A stretch of 64,000 nt of DNA, from positions 19,004,545-19,068,544 of the forward strand of contig NC_030386.2 in NCBI RefSeq assembly GCF_001625215.2, read 5' to 3'. Source of the DNA: Daucus carota subsp. sativus. Its lineage: Eukaryota > Streptophyta > Magnoliopsida > Apiales > Apiaceae. The notes under the pieces are model-generated. The model saw nothing but the letters and a program-made list of their open reading frames with translations. It had not been told where the DNA came from and searched no databases. Below are positions 11,849-22,857 of this stretch, piece by piece (within the stretch, counting starts at the first letter, position 1; each line of letters opens with the position of its first letter). The position numbers and the translations under genes are program-made.

Positions 11849-11881
<33 letters not shown>

Positions 11882-12840
11882 GTATATGTATATCATACAC
11901 ACAAATCTAGAAAATAATTCAGAGCTCATAGAATCAAATGCCAAAACAAATTACACATAAAAGTTTATCTGATAACATTTATGATTACCCACAAAATTAA
12001 ATCCGTCAGAAATCAATAAAGCAAAAGGTTTTTGTTTTATAATTCATAATCTTGTAATTCAACATGAACACGCATATGAGTTATAATTCTCTACAAAAAT
12101 GTGAACATTGATTCAATTTTGTTGGAAAAGTAGGAGAAGTGGAGTGAGAGAGAGATGTAATTAAGTACCTGACATAATATATCTTTGACCCTTCGTTTGT
12201 ATTTTCAAGTTTTACATTAATTTTTTCCTGGCAAGGTTTGTGCGGTTGATATATAATTATCGGAAAAGTAACTAGTCTGGTTGGAAAAGTATAAATAATT
12301 TTCTTTTTTCCTCCGGCACCAATTACCTTCCGGATATTTATATATCAACCGTGCAAACCCTAGCAGGAGAAAATTGATGTAGAACTTGAAGATACCAATG
12401 AAGGGGCAAAGATATATTCAGCCACGTGCTTCTTTACATCTCTATCTTACTTCAATTCTCTTCTTTTTTCAACAAAATTGAGGTAAATTTTACTATTTTG
12501 AAGTGAATTCTAACTAGTTTGTGTTAAATAACATGATTATGAATTATGCAACATGATTCTTTTGATTTATTTGAATTTTGATGTGATTAATTTTGTGGAT
12601 GAACATAAATGTTTTCTGCTAAATTTTTATATTTAATTATATTGAATTTCAGTCTATTGAGCTCTGAATTATTTTCGTGATTTGTGTGATATAATTGTAT
12701 ATTTAAATACATCTGTATGTGTATATGAATACAACTGTATATACTTATAACTTCTTGATATGGGTTATTGTGATGAATATATATGGATCTATAGTTTATT
12801 GAATTTGAAAAACATATATGTACCCTGGCAGCTATTTGAT
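11505..12840. repeat. Large foldback element, copy A
   Basis: The two halves are inverted relative to each other around ~12290. The left arm runs from ACATAGCTGCCAAAGCACTT (about 11510) to TTTTTCCTGGCAAGGTTTGTG, and the right arm from CCGTGCAAACCCTAG through TCTTGATATGGGTTATTGTG to CCTGGCAGC (about 12830). Sequence left of the arm (11276-11510) is shared with copy B (13776-14045), so the mobile or duplicated unit is larger than the palindrome. No coding capacity seen. Confidence 0.65.
11661..11850. mobile_element. Small MITE inserted in a (TA)n run
   Basis: A 190-bp element with 19-base TIRs differing at one position: left TACTATGTTACCCGGACTC, right reverse complement TACTACGTTACCCGGACTC. 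Its interior is rich in GTGTCCGA repeats. It is flanked on both sides by TATATATA, so the target duplication cannot be separated from the microsatellite. It lies inside the left arm of a foldback element. Confidence 0.7.
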
Positions 12841-13168
12841 AGTGAAAATTTTACTATGAAGCCACATTGTTATTTAACTAGCTTAAAAGCTCTTTGGTAG
12901 TGGAAGTATTTGATTTGCATATGATACATTTCTTTGATGCAGTCGTATTTGAAATTCAAACTGACTAATTTATCCCAAGTTCACATACTGTATGAACATG
13001 CAATAAATGAATTTTCCGCATCTCCTGATCTCTAGCTAGTTTATACAGTCCACCTGGACAACCTCAAAGATTTTTTTCCAGTAAAACTTAGTTTTCCTTA
13101 TTTTCTAACTTAGTTTTCCTTATTTTCTTTCGGTGGTTTACAAATGAATGGTGCATGTCATGATGTAG

Positions 13169-13312
13169 GCAGCAAGAATAGCAAACAATATATCTATCAC
13201 AGAGCTACACGGGGCTGTTCGTGTGTTGGAGAATTATGGGCGTGGTACTTTCATGTCCCAGAGTGTCTGGGAGAAGATTTATCTGCATGCGTCAGAAGAA
13301 GAGTTGTTTGTG
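13169..13312 (+). CDS. Exon-like segment, same or another unrecognised gene
   Basis: 144 bases (48 codons) lie between an acceptor (ATGATGTAG) and a donor (GTAAGT). The open frame includes ITELHGAVRVLENYGRGTF and VWEKIYLHASEEELFV. Base composition is clearly richer in G/C than its surroundings. No family recognised. It sits between two foldback elements (about 11.5-12.8 and 14.0-15.2 kb). Nothing convincing follows it, so the gene may be broken. Confidence 0.35.
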
Positions 13313-14044
13313 GTAAGTTTTTGTTTGCTTTCTTAAAGTTATACAAGTTAATAGGCTTACTATTAATTGGCAAAGAGTCTGCAATAAAATAATAATAGCA
13401 ACAATAAATTAGGTTGTATATGTAACTTTAAATAAATGCACAGTGATGTGAGATTCATTCGGGTTCGGCTGCATTTTTATTCCTGGAAGAATGTATATAT
13501 GGGTGTATGTAGTGTCAGATATCTGATGGTTTGTATATATGTGTACGTATTAATAAAAAGAGAAAAGTGTCAAAATATGGGATACAAAGAGGGGCTATAC
13601 AATTAGGTTTAAAACTGGGGCTTTTTTAGGTGGGCCAAGTCCGCAGGCTGAGTCGGTTGTGTCTCGAAGGCGTGTTGACTGCCTTTTGCATGTTGACACG
13701 TCATATGGGTCACAGCAGATACTTACTCAGCCGAGTTGGTGTAATCAGACAACACCAAAACTGAAGAATCCGTGCTTCGATAACCCAAATCTTTGATTAA
13801 ACATGCAACTCATTCTGACTAGCACTATATCTTTTTACCTAACAAAGATGCCAAGGAATTGAAACTACCATTTAACAAAAGCCTTATCATAAATCTGGAG
13901 TTAACAAGTGTTAAGATCATTTAGGTAGTGTCACAATTTCATCTAATTAAAATCTATTATGTTGTTGAAATTAATATCTTATATTGCATCCCCAATATTT
14001 TTTAATGCAGGATAAGTACAAAAAGAAAAGAAAAATACTAATCT

Positions 14045-15170
14045 TACATAGCTGCCAAAGCACTTGTAAATTTATCAAAATTTAAAGAACTATACATATA
14101 GATATATTTATCACCAGAACCCAAACCAAGAAGCTATATATTATATTCATATACACATACAGATGTATTCAGACACACACACACACACACATCATACACT
14201 CAAATGAAGAAAATAAATCAAAGCTCAACGTACTCAAATGCCAAAACTTACACATAAAAGTTTAGCAGATAACATTTATGATTACCCACAAAATTAAATC
14301 TGTCAGAATTCAAATAAAGCAAAAGGTCTGTATTTTATTATTCATAATCATGTAATTCAACACGAAAACGTATATGAGTTACAATTCACTTCAATAATGT
14401 GTACTCTGATTCAATTTTTATGGAAAAATAGGAGAAATGAAGTTAGAGAGAGATGTAAACAAGTACCTGGCAGAGTATATCTTTGACCCTTCGTCTGTAG
14501 CTTCAAGTTTTACATTAATTTTTTCCTGGAAGAGTTTGTACCGTTGATATATAAATATCGGAAAAGCCACTGGTGTGGTTGAAAAGTATAAAAAAATTTC
14601 TTTTTTCCCCCAACAGCAGTTACCTTTCCGATATTTATATATCAACCGTGCAAACTCTGGTTTGGAAAATTAATGTAAAACTTGAAGATACAAATGAAGG
14701 GGCAAAGATATACTCTGTCTGGCACTTGTTTACATCTCTCTCACTTAATTTCTCCTAATTTTTCCAACAAAATTGAATCAAAGTTCACATTTTTGAAGTA
14801 AATTGTAACTCATATACGTGTTCATGTTCAATTACATGATTATGAATTATAAACCAAAATTTTTTGCTTTATTTGAATTCTGACGGATTTAATTTTGTGG
14901 GTAATCATAAATGTTATCTGCTTAACTTTTATGTGTAATTTTTTTGACATTTGAGTCTATGGAGCTCTGAATTATTTTCTTGATTTGTGTGTATTATATA
15001 TATATGTGTGTGTGTGTGCGCATATATAATAATATCTTTGATTATATCTGTATGTGTATATGAATATAATTATATAGCTTCTTGCTTTGGGTACTTGTGA
15101 TGAATATATCTATATGTATAGTTCCTTGAATTTTGATAAAGTTACAAGTGCTCTGGCTGCTATGTGTGCT
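14045..15170. repeat. Large foldback element, copy B
   Basis: Same family as copy A, centred near 14605. The left arm begins at TTACATAGCTGCCAAAGCAC; the right arm ends at CAAGTGCTCTGGCTGCTATG. The centre has matching AGTTTGTACCGTTGATATAT and ATATATCAACCGTGCAAAC. The left arm holds a short (AC)n run near 14174-14190. It is non-coding, and its right arm overlaps the left arm of the palindrome at 15000-15690. Confidence 0.65.
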
Positions 15171-15690
15171 ATGTGATATCACAAAAACCCATATCAAGAA
15201 GCTATAAATAGATACAGTTGTATTCATATATACATACAAATGTATTCAAATATACATTTTAATCACACAAATCACGAAAATAATTCAGAGCTCAATAGAC
15301 TCAAATTCAAAAAGAATTAGCAAAAAATATTTATGTTCAACCAGAAAATTAAACCCATCAAAATTCAAATAAAAGAATAAAAATTCTTTAGTGTAATTCA
15401 TAATCATGTTATTTTCGTGATTTGTGTGATTAAAATGTGTATTTGAATACATTTGTATGTATATATGAATACAACTGTATATATTTATAGCTTCTTGTGA
15501 CATCACATAGCACACATAGCAGCCAGAGCACTTGTAACTTTATCAAAATTCAAGGAACTATACATATAGATATATTCATCACAAGAACCCAAAGCAAGAA
15601 GCTATATAATTATATTCATATACACATACAGATATAATCAAAGATATTATTATATATGCGCGCGCGCGCACACACACACACATACTAGTA
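15000..15690. repeat. Near-perfect palindrome, arms ~285 bp
   Basis: Bases 15000-15285 and 15405-15690 are inverted copies around a ~120-bp spacer. By eye the outer 180 bp differ by about two substitutions and one CG-dinucleotide expansion. Both ends carry (GT)n/(CA)n and CGCG runs, for example the GCGCGCGCGCGCACACACAC type at 15658-15680. It is AT-rich and non-coding. Confidence 0.8.
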
Positions 15691-16375
15691 TTTATGCCCG
15701 CGTTGTTTGGGCCCTTAAAGTTTGTAAATTTTCAATAAGAATAAAATATTATCTTATATTTATATTTGGATGGTAATTTTAATAAAGCTAAATAAATAAT
15801 TTGTATATATATAATTTGCCTTTGTTCTTTTAGTATATAAAAAGTCATTTCTCTCAACTATGTCGAGTTGCGACCCCTCGTACTTTAATCGAATATTTTA
15901 TGATCAAAATAATTTATATAGCTAAATAACACCTGATATTTCAGTCAAATAAGTTATATTTAAATAATTATTATCAATAATGATTTACATATATTTCGTA
16001 GTTTCAAAAGAATAATAATGTAATAAAAGTTCATTGAAAACGAATATCAAATTCAACAAAAAATTATTGTATAATGTGAATATTTAAAAAAGATTGGTTC
16101 TTAAATAAAATTCATTTATATTCGAGAATTATATAATATCTTTTTGTATATTAAAAGGTATTTATCGAGTACTCCTCGGCGTCGCCGAGGAGCGACATCT
16201 CACACTCTAGTCAAACTTTTTATAATCAAAAAATTATAAAGTATAATGTAATAATTTATATTTTAGTATATAAAAATATAATATCTTTTGGTATATAAAA
16301 AGTTTTTATATGAAGTACTCCTCGGCGACGCCTCGTACTTTAGTCAATTAATTTATATTTAAAAAACTTAAAATT

Positions 16376-16420
<45 letters not shown>

Positions 16421-16423
<3 letters not shown>

Positions 16424-17082
16424 TTGGGCTCAATGGAGACCAAAAATTTTGGAGTCATTAGAGACTACAGGATCTACCGTTAAATAATATGGTAATTAAT
16501 GGACATGATTAAATATTCTTTGTCCTGCATTTCTTGTCCTGCATTTCTAGTTTTGTAATATTAATAATTTACACTATTCTTGTCCTGCATTTCTAGTAAT
16601 GTATTATTAATATTCTTGTCCTGCATTTCTTGTTTTTAATTTTAATTCAAAACTATGTTTGTAATTTACACTATTCTTGTCCTGCATTTCTAGTAAATTA
16701 ATATTAATAATTTGTCTCGCATATTTGTAATATATCTAAGTGTTATTTTGTCTTGCAACAAATTCAATTCGTTGCAGGACAATGACAATGAGTTCAGTGC
16801 CAATCATAGCAGTGTCCAACCACATCTTTGTTTTGTATGCAATTATTATTTTTATTTGTTAGGATTTCGGTGATTGAACACCAATATTATGGAATTATTA
16901 TTTTATGTTATGCAAGATTTAGAAGTACTGCTTGTTGTTCATCGATTTAGAAGTGCAGGACATGATAGGGAGAGAAAACAAACGTGCAGGACAAAATATA
17001 TGCAGCCGTTGGATGTTTAATGATTGGATGGCCAGGATTAGGTCTCTACAGTCTCCAAATAATCCAGTCTCCATAGAACTTT

Positions 17083-17085
<3 letters not shown>
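16421..17085. mobile_element. TIR element flanked by (TA)n, with internal TCCTGCATTTCT repeats
   Basis: The left end (TCAATGGAGACC, TTTTGGAGTCATTAGAGAC) matches, inverted, the right end (GGTCTCTACAGTCTCCAAAT, GTCTCCATAGAACTT) over ~50 bp with gaps. (TA)n tracts lie on both sides (16378-16420 and 17086-17126). The interior has at least five copies of TGTCCTGCATTTCT at 16520-16700 and again CAGGACA motifs on the right. No transposase. Superfamily unassigned. Confidence 0.55.
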
Positions 17086-17129
<44 letters not shown>

Positions 17130-17131
17130 CA

Positions 17132-17548
17132 AAGTTCCATGTAGTCCACATATTTACTGTAGTACCCTAGACCACGTATGTTCTGCAACTATAGAATGTC
17201 ATAAAAACATTGCAAAATGTGTTATTTTGCAAATCATGTTCTATAAACATCATTATTTTGTTAAAAATTTTGACAATCCTAAACATTCTACAAGTTAAAT
17301 AGTGAAAAACACATTATTCTGCAAAAAATGTTAAGTTTGGAGAACATATTTACATATTACAGAACATATGTGTTCTACTTGTCGAACATAAATGATTTTC
17401 AATATTTTTCATGAAATAGGATATTTATAGAATGTATTTCACAAAATAACAAGTTTCATACATTTTGCAATGTTTTTATGTCATTCTATAGTTGCAGAAC
17501 ATACGTGGTCTACGGTACTATATTAAATATGTGGACTACATGGAACTT
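17132..17548. mobile_element. MITE with ~95-bp terminal inverted repeats
   Basis: Both ends begin AAGTTCCATGTAGTCCACAT and continue through GACCACGTATGTTCTGCAAC and ACATTGCAAAATGT in inverted orientation with only a few differences. The central ~220 bp is AT-rich. It is inserted next to the right (TA)n of the previous element and inside the tandem repeat field. Long TIRs suggest a Mutator-like MITE, but no clear 9-bp duplication is visible. Confidence 0.65.
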
Positions 17549-17819
17549 AACTCACAAAAAATTATTGTATAATTTGACCATTTATAAAGTTTGATTCTTA
17601 AATAAAATTCATTTATATTTGACATTACATAATATCTTTTACTATATAAAAAATCATTTTTTATAAAGTACTCGTCGTCGTCACCAAGTTGTGATGCCTC
17701 ACACTTTAATTGAATATTTCATAATCAAAATAATTTATATAGCTAATCGATGCCTCACATTTTAGTCAAATATTTATATTTCAAAAATTATAATCATTAA
17801 TAATCTACATAAATTTTGT

Positions 17820-18556
17820 TAGGGCTGAGCATTCGGTCGGTTCGGTTCAAAACCGAACCGAACCGAAAAAACCAAAAACCGAATTATGTTTTTTTCCGAA
17901 ACCGAACCGAACCGAATTATTATTTTAAACCGAACCAAACCAACCGAATTATTTCGGTTCGGTTCGGTTTCGGTTTAAAAAAACCGAAATTTTTAAACAC
18001 AAAATTGTAATTGCAAATCTCAATCAACCAAACTTCTCTTGATTCATCCACCACTTAAGTAGAAAATTGAAGTCTGAATAAAGTTTACAATAAAACATAG
18101 CCATAGGACTACAGAACTACAGAAGCTCGCCTAATCGCCTTTGATAGTTAGACTAGAAAATGAGGGAACCTGGAGACTAGAGTTTGAGTTGTTGTGCTGA
18201 TGAATTCAGATTTGTGTTACTGATGAATTAGTGCCCAGATTCATGTTGCTGGAGTCGCGGCGAAGATGCTAGATTCGTGTAGTCGTGTAAGTCATGTTAG
18301 GAGTTAGGACATTAGGATTAGATCTAGGGTTACATGTACATATATAATAAGTATTTATTTTATATTTAATGAAAACTTCGGTTAATTCGGTTTAAACCGA
18401 AACACTATATCAAAAACCGAACCAAGCCAAATTTTTTTTCGGTTCAAACCGAAAAACCGAATTAACCGAAATTTTCTGAAAAATGAAACTAAACCGAACC
18501 GAAATTATACGGTTTGGTTCGGTTTTTCGGTTTCGGTTCGGTTTTGCTCACCCCTA
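17820..18556. mobile_element. hAT-type GGTTCGG-rich element
   Basis: Left end TAGGGCTGAGCA, right end reverse complement TAGGGGTGAGCA. Flanking 8-mers are AATTTTGT (17812-17819) and AATTTCGT (18557-18564), a 7/8 duplication. Subterminal zones are packed with CCGAACCGAA/TTCGGTTCGG. The unoccupied version of the target (ATATTTCGTAGTTTC) is seen near 15988, in another unit of the tandem repeat field. Non-coding core. Confidence 0.8.
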
Positions 18557-18709
18557 AATTTCGTAGTTCCCAAAAAACAGTATAATGTAATAAAATTCAC
18601 TCGTAAAATAAAAATCGAATTCAACAAAAAATATAAAGAGTCACATCTACATGAAAATTTGCGGATGGAGGTCAATAATATATAGGCCCTTCGTCTCACT
18701 CATTTCTTT

Positions 18710-19505
18710 ACACGTTAAAATTTTATGACTAAAAATTTAAACATTATACTTTTATCCAGAAAAAAAATTGAAATAATTTATAGAACTATGTTTAATCAGA
18801 AAGTCAGAAATCAAAGTGCTGGTTCAGCCCCTCAGCTACAGTATCACTAACACCGTATAATGGTAATACACTCGCAAACATACCAAGAAAAACAAATCCA
18901 ATCGCTGCAAAAGGATCTACATGTTATGGTAGCCTAAAACACTTCTTTTGAACGATTGATACACAGTTGTGTAGGTATTTCTTCACCTTTTACTTTAATG
19001 TCCTTGATAAACCGGATAGGAATTTTGAAAAGCACCAGCCAGTGGCAAGTATATTAAATTATATTATTTGTTTGGTATATAAGTTTGATGAATATTTTAA
19101 ATTATCTTAAATCCAGTATTATCTATATTTTTGTATAGATTATTATAATAAAATTAAATTAAATTTGTTTCAAAAAAATTATAATATAATAAAAGTCCAT
19201 CATTTACATTTTAAAATTACGTAATATTTTCGGTTTATAAAATATGATATTTATAACGATATAAAAGTCCATCATTTGAAAGTTTCACTTTATAACGATA
19301 TTTTTTTACCTGTAAACTCCCTCCTATCAGGTTCTTTACGTTATTTTTTGACACGTATTTTGAGGGTCTTATAAAGTATGATTTCATAATATTTTTTTAA
19401 TTTTTTCTTTCATGCTTAAAAGTTTAACGTTTAAACTTTTAATCAAAAATAAAAAAAACTATAACTTATAAGAGTCTTAATATACGTGCAAATAGTAAAT
19501 GTAAA
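18710..19505. other. Repeat-derived AT-rich stretch; possible Stowaway remnant at 19318-19505
   Basis: At 19318 the sequence ACTCCCTCCTATCAGG resembles a Stowaway end and continues with TTACGTTATTTTTTGACACG, as in the elements at 27261 and 31686. A right end ending in GGGAG is missing, so this is a decayed copy. Nothing else recognisable. Confidence 0.3.
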
Positions 19506-19711
19506 CAACGTGATTGCAGTCTCAATTGACCAATTAGCTTAAGAGTCCCTGACCATTGCCAAATGCACCACCAAATAATTAGAGCAAATACTATTATATA
19601 TGCAAATAATTGGTAAGTATCCTATATGCAGGTTCTTTTCTTATTACGAAACTATATTTAAACTTCCTCTGCTTATATGTATTGACAGCCTTCAGCTGTC
19701 ATTTGCCACTC

Positions 19712-19970
19712 TCAACTCTCAAGCTCTCTCTCGATCCAGGCTTCACTGTCCATAATCTCCTTACCCTCGTCCTCCAATGACTTCCTGTTTACAATCATGT
19801 CTTGTTTCCGCTTCCTAAGGTCTATTATTCTGTCATAGTTTATTTAAGAACTACTGCATCCAATGGAAACTATCTTGCAACTCAAATTTAGATCAGATTC
19901 ATCTCTCACTGGCTGATCCTCACAATCTTCCACTATGCTATCTGTGCCGCCACAATCACTTGCCTAATAA
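19712..19970 (-). pseudogene. Coding-like segments of an unrecognised minus-strand gene
   Basis: On the minus strand, 19821-19712 reads LRKRKQDMIVNRKSLEDEGK then EIMDSEAWIERELES and stop. Just upstream, about 19968-19862 reads SDCGGTDSIVEDCEDQPVRD and onward. Both are acidic or charged and non-repetitive. A direct join would need a 33-base intron, too short for plants, so the locus is probably decayed. Another scrap at about 20640-20580 (-) reads RDHVPDPTCPYLADQVIQD before a stop. Family unknown. Confidence 0.25.
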
Positions 19971-20112
19971 TGTACCTTTATTTCGTTCAAAGTATTCGAA
20001 ACTTTTCTGCAGGCATTTTTTTCGTTGCTTGTGGACAACACAGAATCATGGAGTCCTACACCACTTGCCAATGATACTAAAATGCCAAAATTGAGTGAAC
20101 CACTTAGTGTAC

Positions 20113-20358
20113 CTAACAAAAGAAAATTAAAAAGATTTTAGTAAGTAGAACAACAGAAAAAAGGAGTTCAGCAAGTTCACACAACAATAGAGGAGCATGT
20201 AAAATAGTAACAGAGGCTATTATGTCCTTGATAAGCCGGCAAGCAACTTTAAAACTTTTAGGATGATGAATTCTATTGTTACGCTCCGCCCAAATCTCAT
20301 GAAAAGCAGTAGCTAAGTAAAGATAAGTAATGTCTCCTCTCACTCTATCCAAATCCAC
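20113..20358 (-). pseudogene. LINE (non-LTR retrotransposon) C-terminal remnant
   Basis: The 81-residue frame contains YLATAFHEIWAERNNRIHHP, the signature of the C-terminal zinc-binding part of plant LINE reverse transcriptases (usual form W.ERN.RIH), followed by a helical segment (CRLIKDIIASV). The polymerase domain is absent upstream, as expected for a fragment. It lies on the same strand as neighbouring coding-like scraps, so insertion into an intron or a dead gene is possible. Confidence 0.6.
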
Positions 20359-20359
20359 C

Positions 20360-22857
20360 TTAAGGAATATACCAATGCTAAACTACTACCAGATAGCATT
20401 AAACAAACACAGGCTTGCAACAAGAATAGTTATAGTTACTCATTATTTTGTTCATTACATTACGAAAAAGCCTACATTATAATCATTGTTTTATACCTTC
20501 ATCTTCTTATCATTTTACATTAGTTCATTCCTTGACATTATTTCTGCTTAGTTGTTGGAGATCTCAAAGGCGAAACTCCTTCCCTAATCTTGGATAACTT
20601 GATCTGCCAAGTAAGGACATGTCGGGTCAGGAACATGGTCCCTAAACATTACAACACACATAATTTAGACACATTATTCTTATAAAGTGGAGTCCTGCAC
20701 CACTTTCTGTTGATACTGAAATGCAAAAATTAGGTGAGCTACTTATTGTACCTGCTTATAGGCTACCAATGCTTTTCTAGCAACAGGGGATGAATGAAGA
20801 TGAATGAAGGCTTCTTACTTTTGTAGAATCCTAGACATCACAAGATAATTGATTTTTGTCGCACTTGGATGGTACGGAGACTGAAATCATTAAGCTGTGC
20901 ATTCCCCTTGCCATGCATGGATTGCTGGGCAGTTTCCTAATCTTGTTCCAATACTATCATCACTTGTTGCACAACCTGTGAAGGAACGAAACAAACCAAA
21001 ATGAGACCAAAAAATACCAATTATTCATTCAACCTTTCGAAAACAGGACCTAAGCAACCTCTCCATCAAAATGAAACCAAAACAGGACTCTCCATTTGAT
21101 TCTTAATCCAACTCATCCGAAATTTATTTTCAATTAAACAAATTAGTCCTTTTTTCTTGTTTATTTTTCGCAGAAAAAGATGCCTGCCTGCGAGGGAAAA
21201 GAATCTTACTGAGATATTTAAAGCTCCACGGCCAATGTTGCTAGATTTAGGTTGGGTGCACCAATGTTGCTGGTCAAAATTTTATCTGCAACACGAATTG
21301 CATTCTTAATATTGAAGCAAGCTCTTTGATAAACTGTATCAGTTTCGAAGTCATGTGACTTTTTTTTACCATAGAAAGCAGAGCAAAAGCCTAAAGTATG
21401 ATAATCAGGTGCTTTGCATTGATCCATATATATACTTGTGTCTGTTCCGAAACCAATCACAGTCTCAGTCCTGAAGGCAGACCAAAGCAATGCAGACCTG
21501 AAGGAAAGTAGCAATAAACCTGCATTGAAACCCATCTTTCCAGACCTCCTACATTTTATCATTCCATATTAGTTCATTCATTAACCTCACAAACCATCCA
21601 TCCAAAATTATTAGATCAAAAAATTTAAAAGTAAATTTTTAATTAGGTACAGAGAAATTAACAGAGTATATATATTTATAAAAACTCATCGATTTATTTT
21701 AATGAATAAAAACATGTTAAGGAAAGCCTAAAGAAGTATATAATTGCCCTTTAGTTCTCAGACTCAACTCCATTTTAATAAACTAATTAACACAGTTGAT
21801 CAATGCTCAGTAACAACCACCTAGGTGCACACAAACTGAAAACAAACAGAAAACTATAACGGCAGATCATGATTCATTTACACAAAGCATCAACACATTT
21901 CACTTTTTCAATATCATTCATGCCATAAGAACACTCATCTCCTATAATCATAGAAATCTTATCAGCGATTAGCATAGAGTCAAACATAAAAATAAAACAT
22001 ACTAATGATAAATAAAGAACAAAATTCAATCAGAACTTGTAGGAATTTAATCAAACACCTGGTAACACAACAGTTAACAATCATCCAACCGGAGATATTC
22101 AATATTACATAAGCAAGCAACTTTGATTCAATATTACACATAAACATTATAATATAAATTTGAAATACAAAAGCAAGCAACTGTTATGTACACGGGCTGG
22201 TTGTAGAAGGGGAAGTTCCCGGCGTCTGATTCTTCGAACATGTTATAACATCCTTGTTCATCCTCACGCCTCTTTTTTGTCTTTTTAAGAGACTTATAAC
22301 TTGAAAAGGGACATCGTATAGTGTGTGCGAAAACATATAACAAATATGGTAGAGAAGTAGCGGAACCTTGTATCATATCCTCAGAAGTGAATAAACCCAC
22401 GAACGATCATCATCATCCTGCCAGTAAACCAAGCGAAATGCTGTCAAAAACAGACCAAGAAATAATAAGTAAGAAGGCAACATATACACGACTATAACCT
22501 GGTTCATGGCTTGCGCAGAGCTGCAGAAGAAACTCCCTCTTAGCAAGAAAGGCTTGTGGCGTGGTAGAGTTCAGCAGTGGAGGAGGCTGGGTTTTCAAAT
22601 TTGAAAATAGTAAAATATCTTTAAGAAAGATGAAAACAATCTAAACTTGTTACATAAGCTTCGGGTAAGTACGCTTTAGTGAATAAAATAAACAAAAGAC
22701 AGCAGGAAGATAGCAGGTGGTGGAAATGAGGTTACGTGGGTGCAGCTTAACAGAGCGGTGGCAGTTTTGTAATAAGGTGGAAGTTTGAGGTGAAAGAATT
22801 AGGCAGTGTGGTAACTGTACAAATCACGCATCAGAAACTATAATATAAAGAGATAAA
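20360..22857 (-). other. No confident gene; coding-like islands on the minus strand
   Basis: Open minus-strand islands are at 21218-21562 (114 codons), 22134-22400 (containing EDEQGCYNMFEESDAGNFPF) and 22497-22598 (STTPQAFLAKREFLLQLCAS followed by a donor-like CAG|GTTATAG). Base composition there is less AT-rich than the surroundings. I recognise no family, and exon borders do not form one consistent model. Confidence 0.25.

Larger units (their letters stand above)
15840..18690. repeat. Degenerate tandem repeat field (~300-bp units) broken by insertions
   Basis: Units share a block of the form ATAATATCTTT..TATATAAAAAGT..GTACTC.TCG.CG..GCCTC.CACTTTAGTCAA, recognisable near 15835-15900, 16140-16210, 16285-16355 and 17635-17720. 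They also share TCAACAAAAAATTATTGTAT (near 16055, 17552 and, partly, 18625). Unit spacing is about 140-300 bp. Three elements (16421-17085, 17132-17548, 17820-18556) sit inside the field. A perfect hairpin lies at about 16170-16191. Confidence 0.5.

Noticed and set aside
11663..11944. 93-codon frame with poly-Tyr/Ile
   Set aside because: Translation of a (TA)n microsatellite and MITE.
15684..18700. A complete Helitron
   Set aside because: A hairpin and CTAG exist, but no RepHel protein, no defined TC start and no clean AT insertion site were found.
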